A DNA stretch of 47,895 nucleotides, from positions 1-47,895 of the forward strand of contig CALVYB010000004.1 of the NCBI GenBank assembly GCA_944371955.1. Reading direction: 5' to 3'. How positions within the stretch are numbered: the first letter of the stretch is position 1; each line of letters starts with the position of its first letter. The position numbers were made by a program, and so were the translations under genes. This DNA comes from an uncultured Bacilli bacterium. GTDB taxonomy: Bacteria > Bacillota_I > Bacilli_A > RF39 > UBA660. The notes under the pieces are model-generated. The model was not told where the DNA came from and searched no databases. It worked only from the letters and a program-made list of their open reading frames with translations. Positions 15,407 through 25,000 of this stretch are shown here, piece by piece.

Positions 15407-16473
15407 TACTCTTCTGTTTCTCCTTTTAATTTTCGTTTTTGATCTTCTTGAATTAATGCATTAATTACATCATCTAAGTCTCCATCCATAACCCTATCTA
15501 GATTTTTAGTAGTAAAACCGATTCTATGATCTGTCACACGATTTTGAGGATAGTTATAAGTCCTGATTTTTTCTGCACGATCACCGGTACCAATTTTATT
15601 TCTTCTTTCCGCTCCAGCAGCTTCTTGTTGTTCTCTTAACTGCATTTCATAAAGTCTAGTTTTTAATACTTTCATTGCTTGCTCTTTATTTTGAATCTGA
15701 CTTCTTTCATTTTGACAAGTAACAACTGTATTGGTTGGCAAATGGGTAATTCTTACCGCAGAGTCTGTAGTATTTACTCCTTGCCCTCCACAACCACTTG
15801 AACGATAAATATCAATCCGTAAATCGCTAGGATTAATTTCAATTTCAATATCTTCGTCAGCTTCTGGCATTACTAATACAGTAGCCGTAGATGTCTGAAG
15901 TCTTCCATTAGCTTCTGTTACCGGAACCCTCTGCACTCTATGTGAACCGCTTTCATACTTTAATAAAGAATAAGCATTTGTTCCTTTAACAATAAATTCA
16001 ATTTGACTAAATCCTCCAGCTGTTCCGTCAACTGAGTTATATACTTGATATGAGAATCCTTTTTTTTCTGCATATCTTGTATACATTCTGAATAAATCTC
16101 CAGCAAAAATATTGGCTTCATCTCCTCCAGCGGCTCCTCTGATTTCGATAACAACATTCTTATCATCATTAGGATCTTTAGGAATTAATAAAACCTCCAA
16201 TTCCCCATCTAGCTGTCCTTTTTCTGATTCTAAGGCTTTTAATTCTTCTTTCGCTATTTCTCCTAGTTCTGGGTCTTTAGTCATTTCTTTTGTACTTTCT
16301 ATTTCTTCTAATACTTTTTTGTATCTTTTATAGCAATTAACCACTGCTTCTAAAGACGCCATTTCTTTTGAATATTCTCTTGTTTTTTTTATATCACTTA
16401 AAACTTCAGGCTTTGTTAATTCCTCTTGTAAATAATTATATTTTTCTAATGTTGCTTCTAATCTTTCGATCAT
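15406..16473 (-). CDS. prfA: Peptide chain release factor 1
   Basis: Recognises UAA and UAG stop codons and triggers peptide release. The GGQ loop is in SSGCGGQGVNTTDSAVR, with the family's codon-recognition region upstream. At 355 residues it is full length. A good GGGTGAG ribosome site precedes the ATG. It heads the prfA-prmC-spoIIR-mntP series and lies 63 bases after rpoE's terminator. Confidence 0.97.
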   Translation of the reverse strand: MIERLEATLEKYNYLQEELTKPEVLSDIKKTREYSKEMASLEAVVNCYKRYKKVLEEIESTKEMTKDPELGEIAKEELKALESEKGQLDGELEVLLIPKDPNDDKNVVIEIRGAAGGDEANIFAGDLFRMYTRYAEKKGFSYQVYNSVDGTAGGFSQIEFIVKGTNAYSLLKYESGSHRVQRVPVTEANGRLQTSTATVLVMPEADEDIEIEINPSDLRIDIYRSSGCGGQGVNTTDSAVRITHLPTNTVVTCQNERSQIQNKEQAMKVLKTRLYEMQLREQQEAAGAERRNKIGTGDRAEKIRTYNYPQNRVTDHRIGFTTKNLDRVMDGDLDDVINALIQEDQKRKLKGETEE

Positions 16474-16520
16474 GATCTCACCCTTTCTTGGTAATCACTG
16501 GTATTATAACATAATTTTAT

Positions 16521-16550
16521 GAAGAAAAAAACTAGATTATTGTTCTAGTT
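16521..16550 (-). terminator. Terminator of rpoE
   Basis: AACTAGA (16530-16536) pairs with TCTAGTT (16544-16550). On the minus strand the hairpin is followed by TTTTTTTCTTC. It overlaps the rpoE stop codon. Confidence 0.8.
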
Positions 16551-16992
16551 CTAATTCATCTTCGTCTATTACTACTAAATCTTTTAGTTCTTCATTAGTA
16601 TCTTCGTCATATTCTTCATCTGTATCATCGTAACTATCTTCTTCGATTTCGTCTATTTCTTCTTTTTCTGGTTCATTTTCAGAATCATCATCATCATCAT
16701 CTTCTTCTTCTTCATCATCCGTTATTTTAGCAACTTTATCTGATGTATGACGACTTCTCAAATCCCATTTTCCGTCATCTAATAAGATAAATCTTTTATC
16801 TGTAGAAAGCGCTGTATAATAATCCCCTATTTTATTTTCAAAAGTACTCTCTGGTAATTCTAGTAATTTAATAATTTCTTTAAATAAATCAGCTGTATTA
16901 ATTGGCTTTTGACTTTCTTCTAAGATTAAGTTAGTAATATCTTTATTTGACAATAATTCTAAATCCTCTTTTTTCATTTTACTAAGACTCAT
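16537..16992 (-). CDS. rpoE: RNA polymerase delta subunit
   Basis: An accessory subunit of Firmicutes RNA polymerase that aids promoter selectivity and enzyme recycling. The N-terminal 75 residues form the winged-helix HARE domain (LSKMKKEDLELLS, FILLDDGKWDLRSRH). The C-terminal half is a very acidic disordered tail with long Glu/Asp runs, as is typical. 151 residues, with GGAGGG before the ATG. It is monocistronic. A TATAAT at 17018-17023 is a likely -10. Confidence 0.94.
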   Translation of the reverse strand: MSLSKMKKEDLELLSNKDITNLILEESQKPINTADLFKEIIKLLELPESTFENKIGDYYTALSTDKRFILLDDGKWDLRSRHTSDKVAKITDDEEEEDDDDDDSENEPEKEEIDEIEEDSYDDTDEEYDEDTNEELKDLVVIDEDELELEQ

Positions 16993-17101
16993 AATGCCCT
17001 CCTATATTCAAAAACATTATATGCTCAATTTTATAATTTGTTATGGTAAAAAAATTACCAATAAACTTATAACATATATCTATTAGACATGCAACACTTT
17101 T

Positions 17102-18850
17102 TTACATTTTTTCTGGAACTTTTATTGCTAGAACATCTAATAATGTCATGTTAATATCATAAACAATTTTTGTTAAAGTTAACCAAGATTTTTGAAGTTC
17201 TTTATCTTCCTCTGTTAAAATCTTATTTTCAGCATAGAATTTATTATATAAAGAAGTTAGTTTGTAAATATATTCTGTTATATCATTTAAGCTTCTAGAG
17301 TCTAGAGATTTATTTAAAATAATTGGTAATCTTAAGATGGTTAGCGCTATATCTTTTTCTGTTTCTGTTTTAAATTTAGTTATTTTACCAATTTCTAAAG
17401 TAGAGGCTTTTGTTAATAGCGACTTCATACGAATTGTAGAATATAAAAGATACGGTCCTGTTTTACCTTCTAAATCAGCAAACTTTTCAGGTTCAAAAAT
17501 ATAGTCGGTTCCCCTAAAAGGTAACAAATCAGCATATTTTAGAGCAGCTATAGCTACTGTTTTAGCAACTTCTTCTTTTTCATCTTCTTCAACTGTATCT
17601 GGATTAATTCTTTTTTTTGTCTCTTGTTCTACTAGATTAATTAATCCTTTTAAACTCATTACTCCACCATCTCTAGTTTTGAATGGTTTACCATCTTTAC
17701 CATTCATGGTACCAAAACCAATATGTTCTAATCCAACTCTATCTTCTACTAATTTTACTTTTCTGGCAGCACGGAATACTTGATCAAAATGTAAACTTTG
17801 TCTTGCATCCACACAATACCATATTTCGTCAGGATTTATTTCTTTTTGACGTTGAAGTATGGTTGCTAAATCTGTAGTTTCATAAGAAACAGTTCCATTG
17901 GAACGTTTATATAAAAGTGGTGGCATTGGAGATGTGTCAGTTTCTTCTTTTACTTCAATGATTTGCGCTCCTTCGCTCTCTATTAAGACATTGCTTTTTT
18001 CATATATCTCATCTAATTCCTGTAAATATTCGGCAGCATCACTTTCACCTAACCATAATTCGAAATTTACATTTAACATATCATAAACTTGTTTAATGTC
18101 TTTTTTTGAAATTTCCACTACTTTTTTCCACAAGTCATAGTATCCTCTTTCGTGGTTTTGAATTTTAAATGTAATAGCCCTTGCTTCCTCTAAATATCCC
18201 TCATCTTCTTTTGATTTATTAGACGCATATGGATAAATTTCTTCTAAATCGCTATTCGTAACTGGAAGATCTATTTCACTAAAATCTCCTGTGTATGATT
18301 CATCAAAATAAGGAAGATTAGGATATCTTTTTTTTATTTCTAAAACCACAAGTCCTAGTGGTCTACCGTAATCACCTAAATGAGCATCACCTACAACATC
18401 ATAACCAAGTAGTGTTGCTAATCGTTTTAAAGCCTCCCCTATATTCGCACTTCTTAGGTGACCTACATGTAAAGCTTTTGCAACATTCGCTCCTCCATAA
18501 TCCAAGACTATTTTCTTTCTTGGCCTTGTATCAATATTTAAGTTTTTGTCTTCATAAACTTTTGTTAATAAGTCTCCTAAATATTCGTCTGTTAAGGTTA
18601 TATTAATGAATCCCGGGCCAGCAATATTTAAATTTGTAAACCTGCCGTCTTCTGACAAACTTTTTACAATATCTTCCGCTATTATTCTCGGAGCTTTTTT
18701 ATATATTTTTGCTAGAGTCATAGCATCATTTAATTGAAATTGTCCCAAATCTCTTCTTCCGGAAGGTTGTAGTACTAAATCTTGTAATTCATATCCTGAT
18801 TTTTCTACTATTGTTTTTATATCCTCATTTAATTTTTTTATTATACTCAT
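17102..18850 (-). CDS. argS: Arginyl-tRNA synthetase
   Basis: Class I aminoacyl-tRNA synthetase charging tRNA-Arg. The N-terminal add-1 domain (about 1-100) precedes GGANVAKALHVGHLRSANIG, whose HVGH is the HIGH motif. The KMSK loop is degenerate (FKTRDGGVMSLKGL), which is common in ArgRS. The C-terminal anticodon-binding DALR domain is complete. 582 residues. Its ATG overlaps the stop of the DUF1934 gene by four bases (ATGA), so the two are coupled, as in Bacillus ywiB-argS. Confidence 0.97.
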   Translation of the reverse strand: MSIIKKLNEDIKTIVEKSGYELQDLVLQPSGRRDLGQFQLNDAMTLAKIYKKAPRIIAEDIVKSLSEDGRFTNLNIAGPGFINITLTDEYLGDLLTKVYEDKNLNIDTRPRKKIVLDYGGANVAKALHVGHLRSANIGEALKRLATLLGYDVVGDAHLGDYGRPLGLVVLEIKKRYPNLPYFDESYTGDFSEIDLPVTNSDLEEIYPYASNKSKEDEGYLEEARAITFKIQNHERGYYDLWKKVVEISKKDIKQVYDMLNVNFELWLGESDAAEYLQELDEIYEKSNVLIESEGAQIIEVKEETDTSPMPPLLYKRSNGTVSYETTDLATILQRQKEINPDEIWYCVDARQSLHFDQVFRAARKVKLVEDRVGLEHIGFGTMNGKDGKPFKTRDGGVMSLKGLINLVEQETKKRINPDTVEEDEKEEVAKTVAIAALKYADLLPFRGTDYIFEPEKFADLEGKTGPYLLYSTIRMKSLLTKASTLEIGKITKFKTETEKDIALTILRLPIILNKSLDSRSLNDITEYIYKLTSLYNKFYAENKILTEEDKELQKSWLTLTKIVYDINMTLLDVLAIKVPEKM

Positions 18851-19203
18851 TCTATCACCTCTAATTTGTATTTATAATTTTCATTTTCTAATTCGTATTC
18901 TATCTCTATATTTTTATTTTCTCGAATCAATCTTTTTGTCCTAATATTTACTAATATGTTTTTATTTAAGTCTTTTACCTTTATTATCCCTTGCGTACTA
19001 TTTTGTTCTTCAAATGGATATTCCATCCATAAATTAGCATTTTCTCGTCGGAGTTTTGATTCTTTTAATTGGATAGTGGTTTTTGTTTTATCATCTTCTA
19101 AATATACTATTTCTTGTAACTCAGGATGAAAAATTGCTTTATATGTGTTATTCATTGATTGCTCTGGAGTTATTAAGATGACCTTTATATTAATTTTTGG
19201 CAT
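18847..19203 (-). CDS. DUF1934 (YwiB-like) beta-barrel protein
   Basis: A small cytoplasmic protein of unknown function. The strand-rich pattern (KINIKVILITPEQ, TTIQLKESKLRREN, IEYELENENYKYKLEVIE) and its fixed position just ahead of argS fit the DUF1934/YwiB family of calycin-like barrels. The ATG at 19203 is nine bases after AAGGG; the open frame reaching 19221 starts with TTG. An extended -10 promoter lies about 30 bases upstream, divergent from the PBP gene. Confidence 0.8.
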   Translation of the reverse strand: MPKINIKVILITPEQSMNNTYKAIFHPELQEIVYLEDDKTKTTIQLKESKLRRENANLWMEYPFEEQNSTQGIIKVKDLNKNILVNIRTKRLIRENKNIEIEYELENENYKYKLEVIE

Positions 19204-19233
19204 TTTTTTCATCCCTTTCAATTTCTAGTTTAG

Positions 19234-19242
19234 ATTATACCA
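19234..19242 (-). promoter_or_regulatory. Extended -10 promoter of the DUF1934-argS operon
   Basis: TGGTATAAT on the minus strand (TATAAT at 19234-19239), about 30 bases before the start. No good -35 is seen. The PBP gene is transcribed the other way from the same gap. Confidence 0.5.
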
Positions 19243-19336
19243 TAATTCATTTTATTTGCCTATTATTTTTGAATTGCTTAGTTATATACATATTTTTCTT
19301 GTAACTTCAAATAATACTAAAGAAAGGAATGATTCC

Positions 19337-21310
19337 ATGCGTTTTTTGAAAATTATTGGAAAATTGACTTGTATTTTTATTGTTGTAATTTTACTTGCTT
19401 TTATTGGCATACGTCTTTATGTTAAGCTCTCACCTAAAGTAGTTATTAATACTACTAATAGTGTTTTTTTGTATGATAAAAACGAAGAAGTATTTTTTCA
19501 GGGAAATAACGAAAAAGAGTGGGTATCTCTAGATGATATTTCTCCCTATGTGATTGATGCTACTATTTATACAGAAGATAAAAATTTTTATCAGCATCAT
19601 GGTTTTGATTATTTGCGTATTTTAAAAGCGTTTTATGTTAACCTTACTAGTGGTAGCACTAAACAAGGTGCTTCTACCATTACTCAACAATATGCTAAAA
19701 ACTTATTTTTGTCTTTTGATAAAACATGGAAAAGAAAATGGGATGAGATGTGGTATACAATAAAAATTGAATCCACTTATTCTAAAGATGAAATATTGGA
19801 GGGATACCTTAACACCATTAATTATGGACATGGGATGTATGGAATCGAAAATGCTAGTAATTATTACTTCGGTAAGAGTGCAAAAGATTTGAATCTAGCT
19901 GAAGCTACTATTTTAACTGGAATTCCTAAATCCCCTTCAAACTTTTCACCATTAGTAAATTTAGAAGCGGCTAAAAATAGACAATTACTTATTCTAAATT
20001 TATTGGTAGAAAATGGAATTATTACAGCAGAAGAAAAAGATCAAGCTTATAATCAGGAACTAAAATTTTTAGGAGAAAAAGAAAGAGACGAGTTAACTAC
20101 TGTCATGTATTATCATGATGCTGTTATGGATGAGCTAGAATCCATAGATAATATTCCTAAATCTTACTCTGATACTAGCGGGTTAAAGATTTATACCAAT
20201 CTAGATTTAGATTTACAGAAAAAGGTTGAAGAGAACATTAAAGAGTCTATTCCAGAGGAATCTGAGATACAAACGTCTGCTGTATTAATGAATCCAGATA
20301 CTGGCGGGGTTTTAGCTTTAGTTGGTGGCAAAGATTACAATGAATCATCATTTAATAGAGCAACTGACTCTTTAAGACAAGTCGGTTCAACAATGAAGCC
20401 TTATCTTTATTATGCTGCTTTGGAAAATGGTTTTACTTCTAGTTCTGCATTCACTAGCGAAAAAACTACCTTTGTTTTTAACGACCAGGAAGATTACACA
20501 CCACAAAATTATAATCAAACATATGGAAACAAGCCTATATCGATGGGGACAGCTATTGCTTATTCAGAAAATATTTATGCCGTTAAAACTCATCTTTTTT
20601 TAGGAGGAGATGCATTAATAAATGTAGCTAGACGGGTTGGTATTACCGCTAAATTAGAAAATGTACCTTCTTTACCTCTAGGAACTAATGAAATCAATAT
20701 ACTAGAAATGGCTGCTGGGTATTCAGCATTTGCAAATTTGGGCAATAAAGTCACACCACATTTTATCGAAAGAGTTGAAGATTCTGATGGTACAGTTTTA
20801 TATGAAGCTAAAAATACTAAAGAAGCAGTTTTAAATCCTAGTATTACTTTTATTTTAAATAATTTATTAACTGCCACTTATGATAGTGACTACATTGATT
20901 ATAATTATCCTACCGCAATTGGACTAGCTTCCAAACTTACCCATACATATGCTTTAAAAAGTGGTACTACTGCAACCGACAATTGGAATATCGGGTTTAA
21001 TAATAATATTGTGTGTGCTGTTTGGGTAGGGTATGATGATAATCAACCTTTAAAAACTAGTGAATATAAATATGCACAAAATATATGGTATCAATCTATA
21101 GAATATTATGAAAGAAACGTTGAGGCTGGAAAAGAGTGGTACGAAATGCCTAAAAATGTTTCTGCGGTATTGGTTGAACCAATTTCTGGTCGTTTAGCAA
21201 CTGATGCTGATAAAAAGAAAAAAATGATGTATTTTATTAAAGGGACAGAACCTGTAGATACTAGTCAAGAAGTATTTGATTCTAAAGTGGAAAATGTCCA
21301 ACCTTCCTAA
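19337..21310 (+). CDS. Class A penicillin-binding protein (bifunctional PBP1)
   Basis: Builds peptidoglycan outside the membrane by glycan polymerisation and crosslinking. One membrane anchor (about 6-28) is followed by the GT51 domain, with the catalytic Glu in TEDKNFYQHHGFD and QGASTITQQYAKNL, then the transpeptidase domain with SxxK (STMK, Ser351), SxN (SEN, from 410) and the KTG-type triad KSGT (from 541). 657 residues with only a short C-terminal tail. The ATG at 19337 follows GAAAGGAAT; an open frame from 19256 starts with TTG and is not preferred. It runs head-on to replication together with the next two genes. An imperfect CTCCTTT/AAAGGAG inverted repeat lies just behind it at about 21318-21363. 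Confidence 0.94.
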   Translation: MRFLKIIGKLTCIFIVVILLAFIGIRLYVKLSPKVVINTTNSVFLYDKNEEVFFQGNNEKEWVSLDDISPYVIDATIYTEDKNFYQHHGFDYLRILKAFYVNLTSGSTKQGASTITQQYAKNLFLSFDKTWKRKWDEMWYTIKIESTYSKDEILEGYLNTINYGHGMYGIENASNYYFGKSAKDLNLAEATILTGIPKSPSNFSPLVNLEAAKNRQLLILNLLVENGIITAEEKDQAYNQELKFLGEKERDELTTVMYYHDAVMDELESIDNIPKSYSDTSGLKIYTNLDLDLQKKVEENIKESIPEESEIQTSAVLMNPDTGGVLALVGGKDYNESSFNRATDSLRQVGSTMKPYLYYAALENGFTSSSAFTSEKTTFVFNDQEDYTPQNYNQTYGNKPISMGTAIAYSENIYAVKTHLFLGGDALINVARRVGITAKLENVPSLPLGTNEINILEMAAGYSAFANLGNKVTPHFIERVEDSDGTVLYEAKNTKEAVLNPSITFILNNLLTATYDSDYIDYNYPTAIGLASKLTHTYALKSGTTATDNWNIGFNNNIVCAVWVGYDDNQPLKTSEYKYAQNIWYQSIEYYERNVEAGKEWYEMPKNVSAVLVEPISGRLATDADKKKKMMYFIKGTEPVDTSQEVFDSKVENVQPS

Positions 21311-21488
21311 TTGTTACTTCTCCTTTTTAATTTATATCTTATTGATATGACTTTCTAAAGGAGTATCATAAATTAATTTGAATAAATAATAAATTTTTTC
21401 AGAAATAAAATTGACAATTTTCTCGGTTTTATTTTTGTTTTATTTTCTTTTGAGTTTTTGTTTGATATAATAATTAAGAGGTGATAAG

Positions 21489-22022
21489 ATGATAGAAACT
21501 GTTTTGGGGTGTTTGGTTATAGTTTCGTTAATAGGTATCATATTTATTGTATATCATAATAAATTTAAATTTTCTGTAATAAAAATTGAGGAAGCAGAAA
21601 ACAACATCGACCTCTTTTTACAAAGAAAATTGGAGTTACTTAAACGTTCCAGACAAGTTGTTATTAAAGAATTAAAATCAGAAAACTTTTTAGAACAATT
21701 AGATAGTGACACTATTTCTGATTTAAATCACTTTGAGTTAAATGATTTATTAAAGAAAACTTATAATGAATTTTTTCAAACTTTAGATGATAATGAGAAA
21801 TTATTCAAAAGTGAATCTTTAGTTCACATTATTGATGATTTAAATTCTAATGAAATTGACTTAGTAGCGGCTATAAAATTCTATAATGATACAGTGGTTA
21901 TGTTTAATCAATTAATTGTATCTTTTCCGTCTAATATTATTCGCTTGTTCTTTGGGTATAGAAAAAAGGAATTTTATAGTCATGAAAAAAGGGAAATTTA
22001 TAAGATTTTAAAAGAAAACTAG
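21489..22022 (+). CDS. LemA-family membrane-anchored protein (divergent)
   Basis: A single N-terminal membrane segment (about 3-23) is followed by a helical domain. The start YHNKFKF, the central KFYNDTVVMFNQLIVSFPSN and the final FGYRKKEFY match the LemA family, whose function is poorly defined. At 177 residues it is near the usual LemA length but diverges in the middle. The start has AGAGGTG. It is 15 bases ahead of pta, so the two likely form one unit. A TGATATAAT extended -10 at 21463-21471 would give a very short leader. Family assignment is fair, role unknown. Confidence 0.72.
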   Translation: MIETVLGCLVIVSLIGIIFIVYHNKFKFSVIKIEEAENNIDLFLQRKLELLKRSRQVVIKELKSENFLEQLDSDTISDLNHFELNDLLKKTYNEFFQTLDDNEKLFKSESLVHIIDDLNSNEIDLVAAIKFYNDTVVMFNQLIVSFPSNIIRLFFGYRKKEFYSHEKREIYKILKEN

Positions 22023-22036
22023 AAAGAAGGTTTATT

Positions 22037-23032
22037 ATGTCATTTATTGATACTATAAAAGAAAGAGCTAAAAAAGATAAAAAAACTATCGTTTTGCCCG
22101 AAACGATGGATCGTAGGATTATGGAAGCTACTGAAAAGATTTTAAAAGAGGAGATAGCTAATATTATATTGATTGGTAAAGATGAAGAAATAACTGAAAA
22201 AGCTAAAGGGTTTGACATTAGTAAAGCCACTGTCATTAATCCTTTTACTTCTCCTTTAACAGATGAATTAGTAGAAAAATTGGTCGATATTCGGAAAAAT
22301 AAAGGACTTACATATGATGAAGCTAAAAAGTTATTATTAGAAGATTATATGTATTATGCTTGCATGTTAGTCAAAACTGGTAGAGCTGATGGTGTTGTTA
22401 GTGGAGCTTGTCATTCAACTGCAAATACATTGCGTCCTGCTTTACAAATCATAAAAACCAAACCAGGAACTATGTTGGTATCTGCATTTTTCTTAATGAC
22501 TGTACCAAATTGTCAATATGGAGAAAATGGTACTTTTATATTTGCAGATAGCGGATTAGAACAAAATCCTTCACCAGAAAGACTAGCAGCTATTGCAGCG
22601 TCAAGTGCTGAAACATTTAAATTATTAGTTCAAAAGGAACCTATTGTAGCAATGTTATCTCATTCTACTATGGGAAGTGCTTCTCATCCTGATGTGGATA
22701 AAGTCGTAAATGCTGTTAAAATTGCCAAAGAGGTTTACCCCCAATATAAAATTGATGGAGAATTGCAATTAGATGCCGCTATTGTACCAGAAGTAGCAGC
22801 ATCTAAAGCACCTGATAGTCCCGTTGCCGGACGTGCAAATGTACTAGTATTTCCTGATTTAGATGCTGGTAATATTGGATATAAATTGGTTCAAAGACTA
22901 GCTAAAGCTGAGGCATATGGACCTGTGACACAAGGGATTGCTGCACCAGTCAATGACTTATCAAGAGGATGTTCTTCTGATGATATTGTTGGTGTTGTTG
23001 CTATTACAGCTGTACAAGCACAAAATAAATAG
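22037..23032 (+). CDS. pta: Phosphate acetyltransferase
   Basis: Interconverts acetyl-CoA and acetyl phosphate; with acetate kinase it yields ATP from acetyl-CoA in fermentation. The N-terminal VLPETMDRRIM, the GACHSTANTLRPALQ segment and the C-terminal RANVLVFPDLDAGNIGYKL are typical. 331 residues, the short Pta form without the regulatory P-loop domain. The kinase gene is not in the window. A strong terminator follows directly. Confidence 0.97.
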   Translation: MSFIDTIKERAKKDKKTIVLPETMDRRIMEATEKILKEEIANIILIGKDEEITEKAKGFDISKATVINPFTSPLTDELVEKLVDIRKNKGLTYDEAKKLLLEDYMYYACMLVKTGRADGVVSGACHSTANTLRPALQIIKTKPGTMLVSAFFLMTVPNCQYGENGTFIFADSGLEQNPSPERLAAIAASSAETFKLLVQKEPIVAMLSHSTMGSASHPDVDKVVNAVKIAKEVYPQYKIDGELQLDAAIVPEVAASKAPDSPVAGRANVLVFPDLDAGNIGYKLVQRLAKAEAYGPVTQGIAAPVNDLSRGCSSDDIVGVVAITAVQAQNK

Positions 23033-23060
23033 AAGAAAGCTATATTTGCTTTCTTCTTTT
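23031..23060. terminator. Strong terminator after pta, perhaps bidirectional
   Basis: AGAAGAAAGC (23031-23040) pairs with GCTTTCTTCT (23048-23057), followed by TTTTTGTT on the plus strand. On the minus strand it also ends near ung, though with a weaker T run. Confidence 0.9.
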
Positions 23061-23106
23061 TGTTCTATAGTTTTTTTATTTGATTTCTTTAATATGATAA
23101 AGTTCT

Positions 23107-23769
23107 CTATTCTACTTTCCAGTTAATTTCTTTTAATCCATTACTCTTTAGAAAATCGTTAGTTTTAGAAAACGGTTTGCTACCAAAAAATCCGTTATAT
23201 GCTGAAAATGGTGATGGATGTGCTGACTCAATTACATAATGGATAGGATTGGTTATTAGTTTTTTCTTTGCTCTTGCATAACTTCCCCATAATATGAATA
23301 CTACAGGGGTAGTTTTTTTATTAATTATTTTGATTACTTGATCAGTGAATTGTTCCCAACCATGATTTTTATGTGATGTTGGGGTGTGAGCCTCTACTGT
23401 TAATACTGCATTTAGTAATAAAACACCTTCTTTAGCCCAGGGTTTTAATGAATTATGTTTCGGAAATGGTATTCCTAAATCACTTTCTAGTTCTTTAAAA
23501 ATGTTTTTTAAAGATGGAGGTTTCAACACTTCATTGCTTACTGAAAAGGATAATCCTTCTGCTTGATTTGGACCATGATATGGATCTTGTCCTAATATTA
23601 CCACTTTTACATTGTCAAAATCTGTGTATCTAAAAGCGTTAAAAACATCACTTTGTTTTGGATATATAGTTTTTGTTTTATATTCTTCTTTAACAAAGTT
23701 CATTAGATTTACAAAATATTCTTTTTGATACTCTTCGACTAATAATTTGTCCCATACATTGCCTATCAT
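23107..23769 (-). CDS. ung: Uracil-DNA glycosylase, family 1
   Basis: Removes uracil from DNA in base-excision repair. The water-activating GQDPYHG motif and the HPSPFSAY Leu-loop region near the C terminus identify family 1. 220 residues, complete. AGAGGT precedes the ATG. It is 17 bases after rlmH and closes the leftward operon that starts at or before dnaB. Confidence 0.97.
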   Translation of the reverse strand: MIGNVWDKLLVEEYQKEYFVNLMNFVKEEYKTKTIYPKQSDVFNAFRYTDFDNVKVVILGQDPYHGPNQAEGLSFSVSNEVLKPPSLKNIFKELESDLGIPFPKHNSLKPWAKEGVLLLNAVLTVEAHTPTSHKNHGWEQFTDQVIKIINKKTTPVVFILWGSYARAKKKLITNPIHYVIESAHPSPFSAYNGFFGSKPFSKTNDFLKSNGLKEINWKVE

Positions 23770-23786
23770 AAAAATACCTCTTTTCT

Positions 23787-24242
23787 CTATTTATGATAAC
23801 TTTCATTATTTATTATTTTAAAAGATCTGTAAATTTGTTCAAGTAACATAACTCTGAATAATTGATGAGGAAAAGTTAATCTAGAGAAGGATAAATGATA
23901 TTTTGATAAATTCTTAATAGATTTATCAATTCCATAGCTTCCACCTATAATAAACGTAATATTACTACTTACTATCATAATTTTTTGTATTTGTTCTGAA
24001 AATTCTTCTGAAGTTAACTCTTTTCCTTCAATCTCTAAAGTTATAATATAATCTTTTTCTGTTAGATGTTTTTTTATCTTTTCTGCTTCTTTTTGCATTG
24101 CTTGTAGGGGTGGTAATAACCCTTCATCTTTCACTTCTATTATTTTTATATCCGTATATTTTTTTAGTCTTTTTTCATATTCTTGAAGAGCTTCTTTTAA
24201 ATAGTTTTCTTTTAAAGCTCCTACTGTAATTATTTTAATCAT
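23787..24242 (-). CDS. rlmH: 23S rRNA (pseudouridine1915-N3)-methyltransferase
   Basis: A SPOUT-fold enzyme methylating pseudouridine 1915 in helix 69 of 23S rRNA on the 70S ribosome. The knot motif FIIGGSYGID and the C-terminal LTFPHQLFRVMLLEQIYR segment are diagnostic. 151 residues. It begins one base after walJ, whose last codons carry its AGAGG ribosome site, in the Bacillus-like walJ-rlmH order. Confidence 0.97.
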   Translation of the reverse strand: MIKIITVGALKENYLKEALQEYEKRLKKYTDIKIIEVKDEGLLPPLQAMQKEAEKIKKHLTEKDYIITLEIEGKELTSEEFSEQIQKIMIVSSNITFIIGGSYGIDKSIKNLSKYHLSFSRLTFPHQLFRVMLLEQIYRSFKIINNESYHK

Positions 24243-24243
24243 T

Positions 24244-24999
24244 TTATACCTCTATCATAGGACTTTCTTCCGTCTGCCTAGCAATCAATATATTTATATT
24301 TGTTGAACCCAACTCTTCATTTACTGCCTCTAAGGCTTTTTCTTCTGTGTTGTTTTTCTCACTTAAATGTGCAAGGATTATATATTTAGTATTTTTACCA
24401 ATGATTTTTTTTAAATATTTGGCAGTTGTTTTATTAGATAGATGCCCTCTATCGCTAATCACTCTTTCTTTTAAAAATCTTGGATAAGGCCCATCCATGA
24501 GCATTATTTCATCATGGTTGGATTCAATTATATAAATATCTTTTTCTACCATTCTAGCCAAATATTTTCTGTTTATATATCCAGTATCCGTTACATATAC
24601 AAGAGATTTGTTTTGATAGGTAATGATATATCCTACAGAGCAAGGGGCATCGTGTGAGGTATGAATCAATTCTATTTGTACATCTTGTATATTAAATTTA
24701 TCACTTATAAATTCACAACGATATTTGGGAACTATTTCTTCTAATTCTTCAAACATTTTTTCTGGTATATACACCTTTAGATTAGTATGGTTTATTAAGG
24801 ACTTCAAGCCATTTATATGGTCTTTATGACTATGTGTAATTAAAATTCCTGTAAATTGCTCAAAAGAAAGGGAATTTTCTTCTAATCTCCTTTTTAGAGT
24901 TAAGTAAGAAATTCCCATGTCTATAATTATATTAGTATTCTCACATAATACTATGGAACAATTTCCTTTTGAGCCACTAGCTATCGTTTTTACTTTCAT
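24244..24999 (-). CDS. walJ: WalJ/YycJ-type metallo-beta-lactamase-fold hydrolase
   Basis: A two-metal hydrolase of the MBL fold, known as YycJ or WalJ beside the WalRK system and linked to coordination of division and replication. THSHKDH (about residue 55) is the HxHxDH metal motif, and further ligands appear as VTDTG and LAHLSEKN. The start has no clear ribosome site and lies one base after the M23 gene, so translation is probably coupled. The usual upstream genes walR, walK, walH and walI are not here. Confidence 0.9.
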   Translation of the reverse strand: MKVKTIASGSKGNCSIVLCENTNIIIDMGISYLTLKRRLEENSLSFEQFTGILITHSHKDHINGLKSLINHTNLKVYIPEKMFEELEEIVPKYRCEFISDKFNIQDVQIELIHTSHDAPCSVGYIITYQNKSLVYVTDTGYINRKYLARMVEKDIYIIESNHDEIMLMDGPYPRFLKERVISDRGHLSNKTTAKYLKKIIGKNTKYIILAHLSEKNNTEEKALEAVNEELGSTNINILIARQTEESPMIEV

Positions 25000-25000
25000 T

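Noticed and set aside
16680-16710. Repeated ATC/TTC trinucleotide run as a repeat element
   Set aside because: It encodes the Asp/Glu tail of the RNA polymerase delta subunit and needs no other explanation.
17640-17700. Missing KMSKS motif in argS as a possible sign of an inactive enzyme
   Set aside because: Many bacterial ArgRS lack the canonical KMSK; the HIGH motif and domains are intact.
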